Assembly (NCBI RefSeq): GCF_018070575.1
Contig: NZ_JAGPXN010000005.1
Span: 124,001 to 188,000 of the forward strand
Direction: 5' to 3'
DNA length: 64,000 bases
Source: Micromonospora sp. C31
GTDB lineage: Bacteria > Actinomycetota > Actinomycetes > Mycobacteriales > Micromonosporaceae
Part shown: piece by piece, positions 9,932 to 18,070 of the stretch
Layout: every line of letters starts with the position of its first letter
Position numbering within the stretch: the stretch's first letter is position 1
The notes under the pieces: model-generated
Database searches by the model: none
Told to the model about the DNA's origin: nothing
The model's input: the letters and a program-made list of their open reading frames with translations, nothing else
Made by a program: the position numbers and the translations under genes

Positions 9932-10741
9932 TCAGGCTGGTTCGGTGACGAAGTCGATCAGGCGTTCCATCGCGTTGATCAGCGGGGTCTCCACGTCGGC
10001 GAAGCTGTCGACCCGGGACAGGATGTGCCGCCACATGTCCGCCGGCTCGGCGACCCCGAGCGCGGCGCAGACGCCCTCCTTCCACGGCCGCCCCGGCGGC
10101 ACCACCGGCCACGCGGCGATGCCCAGGGCGGCCGGCTTCACGGCCTGCCACACGTCGACGTACGGGTGCCCGGTGACCAGCACGTGCGGGGAGGTCACCT
10201 TCGCGACGATCCGGCTCTCCTTGGAGCCGGCGACCAGGTGGTCGACGAGCACGCCGAGGCGGCGGCCGGGGCCGGGGGCGAAGTCGCGTACCTCGGCGTC
10301 GAGCGCGTCGATGCCGTCCAGCGGCTCCACCACCACGCCCTCGACGCGCAGGTCGTCCCCCCAGATCCGCTCGACCAGGGCGGCGTCGTGGATGCCCTCC
10401 ACCCAGATCCGGCTGGCCTTGGCGACCTGGGCGCGTACGCCGTCGACGGCGATCGAGCCGGAGGCGGTACGGCGGCGGGCGGCCGGCACCGGGGCGCGGG
10501 TCGGCCGGCGCAGCGTCACGGGCCGCCCGTCGAGCAGGAACGCCGCCGGCAGCAGCGGGAAGTTGCGCCGGCGCCCGTGCCGGTCCTCCAGCACCACCGC
10601 GCCGGCCTCGAAGCCGACCACCGCACCGCAGAAGCCGGAGTCGGCGTCCTCGACCACCAGGTCGGGCTCGGCGTCCACCTCGGGCGTGACCTTCCGCCGC
10701 CGCCAGTCCCCCGCCAGCACATCCTCCGCATACCGCCCCAT
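9932..10741 (-). CDS. DUF3097 family protein
   Basis: 269 residues. The protein reads MGRYAEDVLAG, then DLVVEDADSGFCGAVVGFE, then IWVEGIHDAALVERIWGDDLR, HVLVTGHPYVDVWQAVKP and a C-terminal helical part. This is the conserved actinobacterial DUF3097 layout. Its IWVEGxHDAALVE core resembles a Toprim-like fold, but no biochemical role is established to my knowledge. The start at 10741 fits a leaderless promoter with TAGCTT ending 7 nt upstream. Confidence 0.85.
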   Translation of the reverse strand: MGRYAEDVLAGDWRRRKVTPEVDAEPDLVVEDADSGFCGAVVGFEAGAVVLEDRHGRRRNFPLLPAAFLLDGRPVTLRRPTRAPVPAARRRTASGSIAVDGVRAQVAKASRIWVEGIHDAALVERIWGDDLRVEGVVVEPLDGIDALDAEVRDFAPGPGRRLGVLVDHLVAGSKESRIVAKVTSPHVLVTGHPYVDVWQAVKPAALGIAAWPVVPPGRPWKEGVCAALGVAEPADMWRHILSRVDSFADVETPLINAMERLIDFVTEPA

Positions 10742-10754
10742 GCCGATCAAGCTA
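10742..10754 (-). promoter_or_regulatory. Leaderless promoter of the DUF3097 gene
   Basis: On the minus strand TAGCTT (10754-10749) matches the TANNNT -10 consensus. It is followed by 7 nt and the ATG at 10741. No ribosome-binding site is present. Confidence 0.5.
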
Positions 10755-10875
10755 ACGCCCCACCCCACCCCCCGCACCCGACACGCCGCCCCCGCCCCCG
10801 CCCCCGACCCTCGGCGATCAGCAGTCGTGGTGCCCGCACAAGGGGCAGACATCGACCTTCCGCCCACCGGAACCT

Positions 10876-10915
10876 CATGATCGACGGGGTGGTGGATGCA
10901 TGATCGACGGGGTGG
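10876..10915. repeat. 17-bp direct repeat CATGATCGACGGGGTGG, period 23
   Basis: Perfect copies at 10876-10892 and 10899-10915 lie in the divergent intergenic region between the DUF3097 gene and the next plus-strand gene. They could be regulator binding sites or a short tandem duplication. Each copy contains the 6-bp palindrome CGATCG only in part, so there is no strong inverted symmetry. Confidence 0.6.
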
Positions 10916-10960
10916 CGGGCGGTCGGAGCGGCAGTCGAGACAGGGGCGGTGGTGACCACG

Positions 10961-10972
10961 TACCCTTTCGGC
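10961..10972 (+). promoter_or_regulatory. Leaderless promoter (TACCCT)
   Basis: TACCCT (10961-10966) and a 6-nt spacer lead directly into the ATG at 10973. This favours that ATG over the upstream GTG at 10949. Confidence 0.5.
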
Positions 10973-11767
10973 ATGTCCACCCCCGCAGCGGGCGCGGCCA
11001 CTCTCACACCGCGCCGGTCCAGCCGGTTCGTTGCCTGGGTTCGCGCCTGGCGCGCCGGCCTGGTGCCCTTCGACGAGGTGGCCGACGCCATCGCCGGCGA
11101 CGAGGAACACCTGGTTGCCGACGCACCCGGCACCTGGACCGACGTCCCCCTGCCCCAGGCACTGCCCACCCTCGCGAAGCTCTCGCCCGACGAGATCCGG
11201 CTCGTGCTGCCCGCGCCCGGCGACCCGCGCGGGCTGCCCGGTCCGGGCGACTTCGCCGGCGCGGCGCTGGTCGCCGGCGAGGCGGTCGTCGCCGGGGGCC
11301 TCGGGCTGATCCCGCACGTGCGCACGCACACTTCGGGGTCCGGCGACACCTTCGAGACCGTGCTCTGGCGGGTCTACCCGCTGCCGGCCGACGCCCCGGC
11401 CGCCTCGCTCACGCTGCCCGGCGCCGCCGAGGCCGAGGCGGAACTGGCGGCGGCGCTGCACGACACCACCGCGGCGCTGACCCGGCTCGACGTCGCCCAG
11501 TGGCGCCCCGAGCTGGCCGGGGCGCTGGAGGCGCTGCGCCGACCGGACGGCGCCACCGACCTGCCGCCCGGGTTCGACCCGCGGGCCCGGCGGCTCTTCG
11601 CCCGGGCCGCCGTGCTCGACCGGGTGCTGGCGCTGGCCGGGCACGCCGCACCGGGCGGCGCGATCAACAACTACGAGGCCCAGCAGCGCGACGCCGCGCT
11701 GCGCCCGCTGACCACCGCCTGCCGGCAGGCCCTGGTCGCCGCCTGCAACGCCCCGCTGCGTCCCTGA
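10973..11767 (+). CDS. Conserved hypothetical protein, 264 residues
   Basis: Soluble and Ala-rich, with no signal peptide or membrane segment. Readable parts are RFVAWVRAWRAGLVPFDEVADAI, LSPDEIRLVLPAPGDPRGLPG and VLWRVYPLPADAP, then a helical C-terminal half. I do not recognise a characterised family. The start is set by a leaderless -10 box. It is divergent from the DUF3097 gene and convergent with the NagD-like phosphatase. Confidence 0.75.
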   Translation: MSTPAAGAATLTPRRSSRFVAWVRAWRAGLVPFDEVADAIAGDEEHLVADAPGTWTDVPLPQALPTLAKLSPDEIRLVLPAPGDPRGLPGPGDFAGAALVAGEAVVAGGLGLIPHVRTHTSGSGDTFETVLWRVYPLPADAPAASLTLPGAAEAEAELAAALHDTTAALTRLDVAQWRPELAGALEALRRPDGATDLPPGFDPRARRLFARAAVLDRVLALAGHAAPGGAINNYEAQQRDAALRPLTTACRQALVAACNAPLRP

Positions 11768-11794
11768 CGTCGGGGGCGCCCGCGTGCGGTCGGG

Positions 11795-12574
11795 TCAGAC
11801 CTCGTCGACCAGGTCGGCGACGGAGTTGACGATCCGCGAGGGACGGTACGGGTAGCGCTCCGCCTCGGCGCGGCTGCTGATCCCGGTCAGCACCAGGATC
11901 GTCTCCAGGCCGGCCTCCAGCCCGCACAGGATGTCGGTGTCCATCCGGTCGCCGATCATCGCGGTCGTCTCGGAGTGCGCGTTGATCGTGTTCAGCGCGG
12001 AGCGCATCATCATCGGATTCGGCTTGCCGACGAAGTACGGCTCGACCCCCGTCGCCTTGGAGATCATCGCGGCGACCGAGCCGGCGGCCGGCAGCGCGCC
12101 CTCCACCGACGGGCCCGTCACGTCGGGGTTCGTGCAGATGAACCGGGCCCCGTCGTTGATCAGCCGGACCGCCTTGGTGATCGCCTCGAAGCTGTAGGTG
12201 CGGGTCTCCCCCAGCACCACGTAGTCCGGGGCGAAGTCGGTCAGCACGTAGCCGACCGCGTGCAGCGCCGTGGTCAGCCCGGCCTCCCCGATCACGTACG
12301 CGGTGCCGCCCGGCCGCTGGTCGGCCAGGAACTGCGCGGTGGCCAGCGCGGAGGACCAGATCGACTGCTCCGGCACGTCGAGGCCCATCCGGCTCAGCCG
12401 GGCCGTGAGGTCGCGCGGCGTGTAGATCGAGTTGTTGGTGAGCACCAGGAACGGCTTGCCGGAGGCGCGCAGGCGGGAGACGAACTCCGGCGCCCCGGGC
12501 ACGGGCTGGCCCTCGTGCACCAGCACGCCGTCCATGTCGGTCAGCCAGCTCTCCACCGGCCTGCGGTCCTGCAT
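11795..12574 (-). CDS. HAD-IIA (NagD-like) phosphatase
   Basis: Predicted cytoplasmic Mg-dependent phosphatase of sugar or nucleotide phosphates. The 259-residue protein has all HAD motifs: WLTDMDGVLVHEG (motif I, Asp nucleophile and Asp+2), FLVLTNNS (motif II), GKPNPMMM (motif III Lys) and AMIGDRMDTDI (motif IV). A type IIA cap lies between motifs II and III. The substrate is unknown. The start is ATG at 12574 with only a weak purine-rich stretch upstream. A minisatellite separates it from hemH. Confidence 0.88.
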   Translation of the reverse strand: MQDRRPVESWLTDMDGVLVHEGQPVPGAPEFVSRLRASGKPFLVLTNNSIYTPRDLTARLSRMGLDVPEQSIWSSALATAQFLADQRPGGTAYVIGEAGLTTALHAVGYVLTDFAPDYVVLGETRTYSFEAITKAVRLINDGARFICTNPDVTGPSVEGALPAAGSVAAMISKATGVEPYFVGKPNPMMMRSALNTINAHSETTAMIGDRMDTDILCGLEAGLETILVLTGISSRAEAERYPYRPSRIVNSVADLVDEV

Positions 12575-12630
12575 CGTCTCTCGTTCCAGGGGTGTCGGGG
12601 TCGCCGGCGGGGCCGGCGCGGCGGTCGGGA

Positions 12631-12726
12631 GGCCGGATGCTGCGGGGCCGGCGCGGAAGTCAGGAGGCCGGATGCTGCGGGGCCGGCGCGGAAGTCAGGA
12701 AGCCGGATGCTGCGGGGCCGGCGCGG
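12631..12726. repeat. Three-copy tandem repeat running into the 3' end of hemH
   Basis: The 26-bp unit beginning GGCCGGATGCTGCGGGGCCG occurs at 12631, 12666 and 12701 (the third with one change), period 35. The third copy overlaps the end of hemH and encodes its last residues (APAPQHPAS), so repeat growth has altered the protein C-terminus. Confidence 0.85.
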
Positions 12727-13756
12727 CGGAGGGGCGGCGGGCCGGGACGCAGCACACCGTGGGGCAGGTGTCCCACATCGGCAGCTCGCCGACGCGGCGG
12801 CGCAGGGCGACACCGTCCGGCTCGGTGCGCTCCCGAACCAGCTCGCGGACCATCGCCACGAAGCGGGGGTCGGTGCCGGGGGTGGCGGCCCGGACGAGCT
12901 CCAGCCCGAGCTGCCCGGCCGTCTGGCGCGCCTCCGTGTCCAGGTCCCACACCACCTCCAGGTGGTCGGAGACGAACCCGATCGGGCTGACCACCACCGC
13001 GGTGGTGCCGGCCCCGGCCAGCGTACGCAGGTGGTCGTTCACGTCCGGCTCCAGCCACGGCACCTGCGGCGGGCCGGAGCGGCTCTGCCAGACCAGGTCC
13101 CAGGGCAGGTCCGGGGCGGCCGAGGCGTGGACCAGCCGGGCCACCTCGGCGAGCTGCGCCTCGTACCGGCCGCCGTGCGGGCCGGCGTTCGCGGCCATCG
13201 AGTTCGGGATCGAGTGCGCGGTGAACACCAGCCGGGTGCTGTCCCGCCGGGCCGGGTCGAGCCGGCCGAGCGCCGCCCGCACCGCGTCGGCGTGCGGCTC
13301 GACGAAGCCGGGGTGGTCCCAGAACTGGCGGATCTTGTCGATCATCGGGGCGTCCGGGCCGACCGCCGCGCGGGCGGCGGCGATGTCCTCCTGGTACTGC
13401 CGGCAGGAGGAGTAGCCACCGTAGGCGCTGGTCACGAACGCCAGGGCGTGGGTGACGCCGTCGTCGCGCATCTGCGCCACGGTGTCGGCGAGCATCGGGT
13501 GCCAGTTCCGGTTGCCCCAGTAGACCGGCAGGTCGACGCCGTTGGCCGCGAAGTCCTCCCGGACAGCCGTCAACAGCTCCCGGCACTGCTGGTTGATCGG
13601 GGAGACGCCACCGAAGTGCTGGTAGTGCTCGGCGACCTCCGCCAGCCGCTCCGGCGGCACGCCCCGCCCCCGGGTCACGTTCTGCAGGAAGGGCATCACG
13701 TCCTCGGGCCGTTCCGGTCCGCCGAAGGACACCAGGACCACCGCGTCGTACGCCAT
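12695..13756 (-). CDS. hemH: Ferrochelatase (coproporphyrin III ferrochelatase type)
   Basis: Inserts Fe(II) into the porphyrin in heme synthesis; in actinobacteria the substrate is coproporphyrin III (also named cpfC). The 353-residue protein has LVSFGGPERPEDVMPF, YWGNRNWHP, the active-site region FTAHSIPNSM, and WDTCPTVCC near the C-terminus, which supplies cysteines of the [2Fe-2S] cluster seen in actinobacterial enzymes. The C-terminal 10-15 residues derive from a tandem repeat. ATG 13756 is preferred to ATG 13765 because GGGGAGA lies 9 nt upstream of it. Confidence 0.95.
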   Translation of the reverse strand: MAYDAVVLVSFGGPERPEDVMPFLQNVTRGRGVPPERLAEVAEHYQHFGGVSPINQQCRELLTAVREDFAANGVDLPVYWGNRNWHPMLADTVAQMRDDGVTHALAFVTSAYGGYSSCRQYQEDIAAARAAVGPDAPMIDKIRQFWDHPGFVEPHADAVRAALGRLDPARRDSTRLVFTAHSIPNSMAANAGPHGGRYEAQLAEVARLVHASAAPDLPWDLVWQSRSGPPQVPWLEPDVNDHLRTLAGAGTTAVVVSPIGFVSDHLEVVWDLDTEARQTAGQLGLELVRAATPGTDPRFVAMVRELVRERTEPDGVALRRRVGELPMWDTCPTVCCVPARRPSAAPAPQHPAS

Positions 13757-13810
13757 GGGCCCCATTCTCCCCGGTCGACCCGTCCCGCCGGGCGGGGCCC
13801 CCTCACCCCT

Positions 13811-13869
13811 GGTGTAAGGAAGGGCCCCTTACTAACGCATAGCGTTAGTAAGGGGCCCTTCCTTACACC
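13811..13869. repeat. Perfect 28-bp-arm palindrome between fabI and hemH
   Basis: The arm GGTGTAAGGAAGGGCCCCTT...ACGC (13811-13838) and its exact complement (13842-13869) are separated by ATA. It begins directly at the fabI stop codon. It could be a very strong hairpin terminator or a dispersed REP-like palindrome. A related AAGGGATCCCTTCC palindrome occurs at 32556. The perfect arms suggest recent insertion or strong selection. Confidence 0.9.
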
Positions 13870-14637
13870 TCAGGCGCCGATGGCGTGGTAGCCGCCGTCG
13901 ACGTGCACGATCTCGCCGGTGGTGGCCGGGAACCAGTCGGACAGCAGCGCCAGGCAGGCCCGCGCGGCCGGCTCCTGGTCGGTGAGGCTCCAGCCCAGCG
14001 GCGCGCGATCGGCCCAGGCCTGTTCGAACTGGTCGAAGCCGGGGATCGACTTCGCGGCGATGGTGCGCAGCGGCCCGGCGGCCACGAGGTTGCTGCGGAT
14101 GCCCTGCTTGCCCAGGTGCAGCGCCAGGTAGCGGGAGGCGGACTCCAGCCCGGCCTTGGCCACGCCCATCCAGTCGTAGACGGGCCACGCCCTCGTGGCG
14201 TCGAAGGTCAGACCTACCACCGCGCCGCCGGCGGACATCAGCGGCAGCGCCGCCATGGCCAGCGACTTGTAGGAGTACGTGGAGACGTGCAGCGCGGTGG
14301 CCACGTCTTCCCAGGGAGCGTCGAGGAAGCCACCGCCGAGGCAGCTCTGGGGGGCGAACCCGATCGAGTGCACCACCCCGTCCAGTCCGTCGACGTGCTC
14401 GCGCACGCGGTCGCCGAGCCCGGCGAGGTGGTCGGCGTCGGTGACGTCCAGCTCGATCACCGGGGCGGGCTCGGGCAGTCGCCTGGCGATCCGCTCCACC
14501 AGGGAGAGCCGGCCGTAGCCGGTGAGCACGACCTGCGCCCCGTTCTCCTGGGCGAGCTTCGCCACCGAGAAGGCGATCGAGGCGTCGGTGATGACGCCGG
14601 TGACCAGCAGCCGCTTACCGGCGAGCAGTCCGGACAT
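13870..14637 (-). CDS. fabI: Enoyl-ACP reductase (NADH), InhA/FabI type
   Basis: Reduces trans-2-enoyl-ACP in the last step of each FAS-II elongation cycle. This 255-residue short-chain dehydrogenase has the FabI-type cofactor site (LLVTGVITDASIAFSVAKLAQENGAQ), the LDVTDADHL region, HSIGFAPQS, and a Tyr-x6-Lys-like centre (YDWMGVAKAGLESASRYLA). GGAGGAA lies 7 nt before the ATG. It follows fabG by 37 bp on the same strand, the gene order of mycobacterial mabA-inhA. Confidence 0.95.
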   Translation of the reverse strand: MSGLLAGKRLLVTGVITDASIAFSVAKLAQENGAQVVLTGYGRLSLVERIARRLPEPAPVIELDVTDADHLAGLGDRVREHVDGLDGVVHSIGFAPQSCLGGGFLDAPWEDVATALHVSTYSYKSLAMAALPLMSAGGAVVGLTFDATRAWPVYDWMGVAKAGLESASRYLALHLGKQGIRSNLVAAGPLRTIAAKSIPGFDQFEQAWADRAPLGWSLTDQEPAARACLALLSDWFPATTGEIVHVDGGYHAIGA

Positions 14638-14674
14638 GCAGGAGTTCCTCCGTAGTTCTTCGGTGACCGCGTGG

Positions 14675-15394
<720 letters not shown>

Positions 15395-15417
15395 TCAGTG
15401 ATCTCCCGGTCGGTCGG

Positions 15418-15452
15418 AGCCTAGGCGTTACCGGCAGGTAAGCGCTAACGCC
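15418..15452 (-). promoter_or_regulatory. fabG promoter with overlapping palindromic operator candidate
   Basis: On the minus strand TAGGCT (15423-15418) is a -10 box about 40 bp upstream of fabG. Directly behind it, 15424-15452 is a nested palindrome. Outer arms GGCGTTA/TAACGCC enclose TTACC-GGCA-GGTAA. The position over the -10/-35 spacer fits repression by a dimeric regulator. The regulator is not identified here. Confidence 0.55.
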
Positions 15453-15582
15453 GGGCACGTCCGGGCAGGTCGGGTGTCGCCCGCCGGCGGCCCCGGCCGC
15501 GCGCCGCCGGCGGCGCTGCGGGCCCATCGGAGCTGGTCGGTCCGGCCGCTCGGCCGAGTGCGCCGACAGGACCCCGCGGGTG

Positions 15583-15738
15583 TACGATGATCCACGCTTG
15601 CGGGCCGTGCGGCCCGCGTTCCGGGCCCCGCCGACCGCAGGAGGTGATCGCTGTGCGAGATAGCGATCCTCCCAGTCGTGGCCGGGCCGAACGTCAGCCC
15701 CGCTGAGCCACGACTCAGCAGGTGAGCTGACCCAGCTC
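15583..15738 (+). ncRNA. Structured 5' leader with a short ORF
   Basis: A -10-like TACGAT (15583-15588) precedes three hairpins. Hairpin 1 (15640-15652 with 15662-15672) pairs the ribosome-binding site GGAGG with CCTCC inside the short ORF. Hairpin 2 (AGTCGTGGC 15674-15682 with 15707-15715) encloses the ORF stop. Hairpin 3 is GAGCTG-ACC-CAGCTC (15724-15738). This looks like a translated, structured leader ahead of the small membrane protein at 15915. I cannot match it to a known riboswitch class. Confidence 0.4.
15653..15706 (+). CDS. Putative 17-residue leader peptide
   Basis: GTG at 15653 is preceded by AGGAGGTGATC and opens VRDSDPPSRGRAERQPR before TGA. Its Shine-Dalgarno sequence is sequestered in a hairpin with the ORF's own codons. 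The rest of the 535-bp fabG-15915 intergenic region holds nothing else recognisable. It may be a regulatory leader ORF; whether it is translated is unknown. Confidence 0.35.
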   Translation: MRDSDPPSRGRAERQPR

Positions 15739-15914
15739 CGCTCCCCGCCTCCGCCCGGTCACCGGCCCCGCGCCGGGTGACCGGGCCGCGCCGCCCGCCG
15801 CCCGGGTGGCCCGCCGGGAGCCGCCCGGTCACGACTTCGTGTGCGCGTCCTGATCCACCCCCTGCGGTCCGCCCCCGCACGCGCGGACCGTCCAGCCGCC
15901 ACCCGGAGCCGTCC

Positions 15915-16004
15915 ATGAGCCGCTACGTCGCCCCGCTGGGCTTCACCCTCGCCGCCGTCTGGGTGGCCGTCGTCTTCGTCCTCGCCGGCGGCACCGCGCA
16001 CTGA
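15915..16004 (+). CDS. Small single-pass membrane protein, 29 residues
   Basis: MSRYVAPLGFTLAAVWVAVVF then VLAGGTAH: almost entirely one membrane helix. GGAG lies 5 nt before the ATG at 15915. No family is recognised. It follows the structured leader and precedes a minisatellite. Its short length makes it easy to miss, but the good start signal and clean hydrophobic segment support it. Confidence 0.55.
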   Translation: MSRYVAPLGFTLAAVWVAVVFVLAGGTAH

Positions 16005-16012
16005 CCGCCCGC

Positions 16013-16085
16013 GGCACGCGGACTACCGGGGCGCGGGACTGCCGGGGCGCGGGACTGCCGGGGGCACGTGGACTGCCGGGGCACG
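16013..16085. repeat. Short GC-rich tandem repeats
   Basis: About four imperfect copies of GGCGCGGGACTGCCGG (about 17 bp) lie between the small membrane protein and the convergent VWA gene. Confidence 0.7.
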
Positions 16086-16136
16086 CGCTGAGCGTCGGCG
16101 GCGGCCACCGACCGCCACCGGCCGTCCCGCACGTCG

Positions 16137-17087
16137 TCAGAGCATCCGCGAGGACCACAGCAGGTTGAGCGCGCCGGCGCAGAGCGCCAGCAGCAGGGCC
16201 ACCCCCGCGTACCACTGGGTGACCTCGCGGGGTTCCGTGCGGAACCCGATCGAGCTGCCCATGTCCTGGTAGACCTGCTTCAGCTCGGTCACCGAGGCCG
16301 CCTCGTAGAAGTAGCCCTCGGTGGCCTCGGCCAGGTCGGCCAGAGCCAGCCGGTCCACCGGCACCCGTTGCAGCTGACCGCCGATGTCCACCTGCCCCGA
16401 GTCGGTGCCGAAGGCGATCGTCGAGACCGGCACGTTCGCCGCCTGCGCGGCGGCGGCCGCCTCCTCCACCGACCGCCCCGAGGTGCGGTACCCGTCGGAG
16501 AGCAGCACGATGCGGGCCGGCGGGATCCCCGCCGCGCCGTCCGCCGGCACCGACCGGATCGCCTCCAGGCAGGTGAGGACCGCCTCCCCGGTCGCCGTAG
16601 CCTCGGCCAGCACCAGCCCGTCGATCGCGCTGGTCACCGCCGCCCGGTCCTTGCCCGGCGGCACCAGTACGTTCGCCGACTTGGCGAACGAGACCAGCCC
16701 CAGGTTGTAGCTCTCCGGCAGCTCGCCGACGAACTGCTTGGCCGCCTCCTGCGCCGCCTCCAGCCGGTTCGGCGACACGTCGTCGGCCTGCATGGACAGC
16801 GACACGTCGATGGCGAGCATCACGGTGGCCCGTTCCAGCGGCTCCCGGGTGTCGACCGACGGCCGGGCCAGTGCGGTCGCCAGCACCAGCAGGCAGAGCA
16901 GGAACGCCGTCGCCGGCACGTGCCGCCGCCAGCCCAGCCCCTTCGGTGCCAGGGTGCGCAGCAGGTCCACGTTGGTGAACCGCAGCGCGTACGCCCGGCG
17001 GTGCAGCTGCCGCCACACGTAGAGCGCGGCCAGGGCGAACACCGGCAGCACGGCCAGTAGCCACCACGGTTGCAGAAAGCGGATCAT
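16137..17087 (-). CDS. VWA-domain membrane protein (BatA-like)
   Basis: 316 residues: two N-terminal membrane segments (PWWLLAVLPVFALAALYVW and VPATAFLLCLLVLATALA), a von Willebrand A domain and a C-terminal membrane segment (WYAGVALLLALCAGALNLLW). The metal-ion-dependent adhesion site DVSLSMQADD (DxSxS) and a later LLSDGYRTSG are visible. It is the last gene of a MoxR-DUF58-VWA operon, and its ATG overlaps the DUF58 stop by 4 nt. In such operons the MoxR ATPase is thought to act as a chaperone for the VWA protein. The exact process is unknown. Confidence 0.9.
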   Translation of the reverse strand: MIRFLQPWWLLAVLPVFALAALYVWRQLHRRAYALRFTNVDLLRTLAPKGLGWRRHVPATAFLLCLLVLATALARPSVDTREPLERATVMLAIDVSLSMQADDVSPNRLEAAQEAAKQFVGELPESYNLGLVSFAKSANVLVPPGKDRAAVTSAIDGLVLAEATATGEAVLTCLEAIRSVPADGAAGIPPARIVLLSDGYRTSGRSVEEAAAAAQAANVPVSTIAFGTDSGQVDIGGQLQRVPVDRLALADLAEATEGYFYEAASVTELKQVYQDMGSSIGFRTEPREVTQWYAGVALLLALCAGALNLLWSSRML

Positions 17088-18070
17088 CGTGTCGTCCCCC
17101 TGGTGCGCGCGTGCCGCTGCGCGGCCACGAAACGCACCATGTCGAGCAGCCAGTCTCGGTCCGTACGCAGTCGCAGGTGGGCCGCACCCGCGCCGCGCAG
17201 CGCCGCGGAGATCTCGGCCCGCTGGGCGGCCGCCGCCTCGGCGTAGCGGTGGCGCAGCCGCGGGTCGGCGGTCTGCACCTCGTGCAGCTCACCGGTCTCC
17301 GGATCGACCACCGGCAGCACCCCGACGTCGGGCAGCTCCAGCTCACGGGGATCGACCACCTCGATCGCCACCACGTCGTGCCGGACGCGCAGCTTACGCA
17401 GCGGCCGGGCCCACCGCTGCGGCGGGGCGAGGAAATCGGAGATCACCACTGCCACGCCGCGCCGCCGGGGCGGCCGGTTGAGCATGTCCACCAGCGCGCC
17501 CAGATCGCTGCGCCCGGGGCGGATCTCGGTGCCGGCGATCGCCCGCAGCAGCGCCTGGGCCTCCTTGCGCCCGGAACGCGCGGGCAGCCGGGTGTAGACG
17601 TCCGGGCCGGCCACCGGCGGCGCCGGGTGCCACCGGCGGGCCGGGGCGCTCGCGCCACCGCCGCTGCCGATCACCGCGCCGATCCGGTTGCCGCCGCGCA
17701 CGGTCAGGTGGGCCAGCGCCGCCGCGGCGGCCACCACGACGTCGCGCTTGAGCCAACGGCCGGTGCCGAAGTCCAGGCTCGCCGAGAGGTCCACCGCCAG
17801 CCACGTCTCCAGCTCCCGGTCGGCCACCGTACGTCGGACGTGCGGCGTCGTCGTACGGGCGGTGACCGGCCAGTCCATCCGGCGTACGTCGTCGCCGGGG
17901 CGGTACTCGCGCGACTCCCCCGCCTCGCTGCCCGGACCGGGCAGCAGGCCGGCGTAGTCGCCCTGGAGCAGGCCGTCGAGTTTGCGGGTGACCATCAGTT
18001 GCAGCCGCGACAGGATGGCCTCGGTGCGGTCGGAGGGGACGTCGGCAGGCCGACGGGCGGGTGGGGTCAC
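17084..18070 (-). CDS. DUF58 domain protein
   Basis: 328 residues, starting with GTG at 18070 inside a GTGA overlap with the moxR stop. The DUF58 signature ESREYRPGDDVRRMDWPVTART is clear, followed by a VWA-like core (TWLAVDLSASLDFGTG, VAVVISDFLAPP). It has no membrane segment. The translational coupling on both sides ties it to the MoxR ATPase and the VWA membrane protein. Confidence 0.92.
   Translation of the reverse strand: MTPPARRPADVPSDRTEAILSRLQLMVTRKLDGLLQGDYAGLLPGPGSEAGESREYRPGDDVRRMDWPVTARTTTPHVRRTVADRELETWLAVDLSASLDFGTGRWLKRDVVVAAAAALAHLTVRGGNRIGAVIGSGGGASAPARRWHPAPPVAGPDVYTRLPARSGRKEAQALLRAIAGTEIRPGRSDLGALVDMLNRPPRRRGVAVVISDFLAPPQRWARPLRKLRVRHDVVAIEVVDPRELELPDVGVLPVVDPETGELHEVQTADPRLRHRYAEAAAAQRAEISAALRGAGAAHLRLRTDRDWLLDMVRFVAAQRHARTRGTTR

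Noticed and set aside
10876..10915. Attachment site or integration scar
   Set aside because: A 17-bp direct repeat is present, but there is no tRNA gene, integrase or foreign segment between the copies, which are only 6 bp apart.
12631..12726. CRISPR-like array
   Set aside because: The repeats are contiguous with a 9-nt non-unique gap and no variable spacers, and no cas gene is near. The same holds for 43612-43743 and 44885-45005.
15640..15738. 6C RNA or another named actinobacterial small RNA
   Set aside because: The loops lack runs of six cytosines and I could not fit any class I know, so it is reported only as a structured leader.
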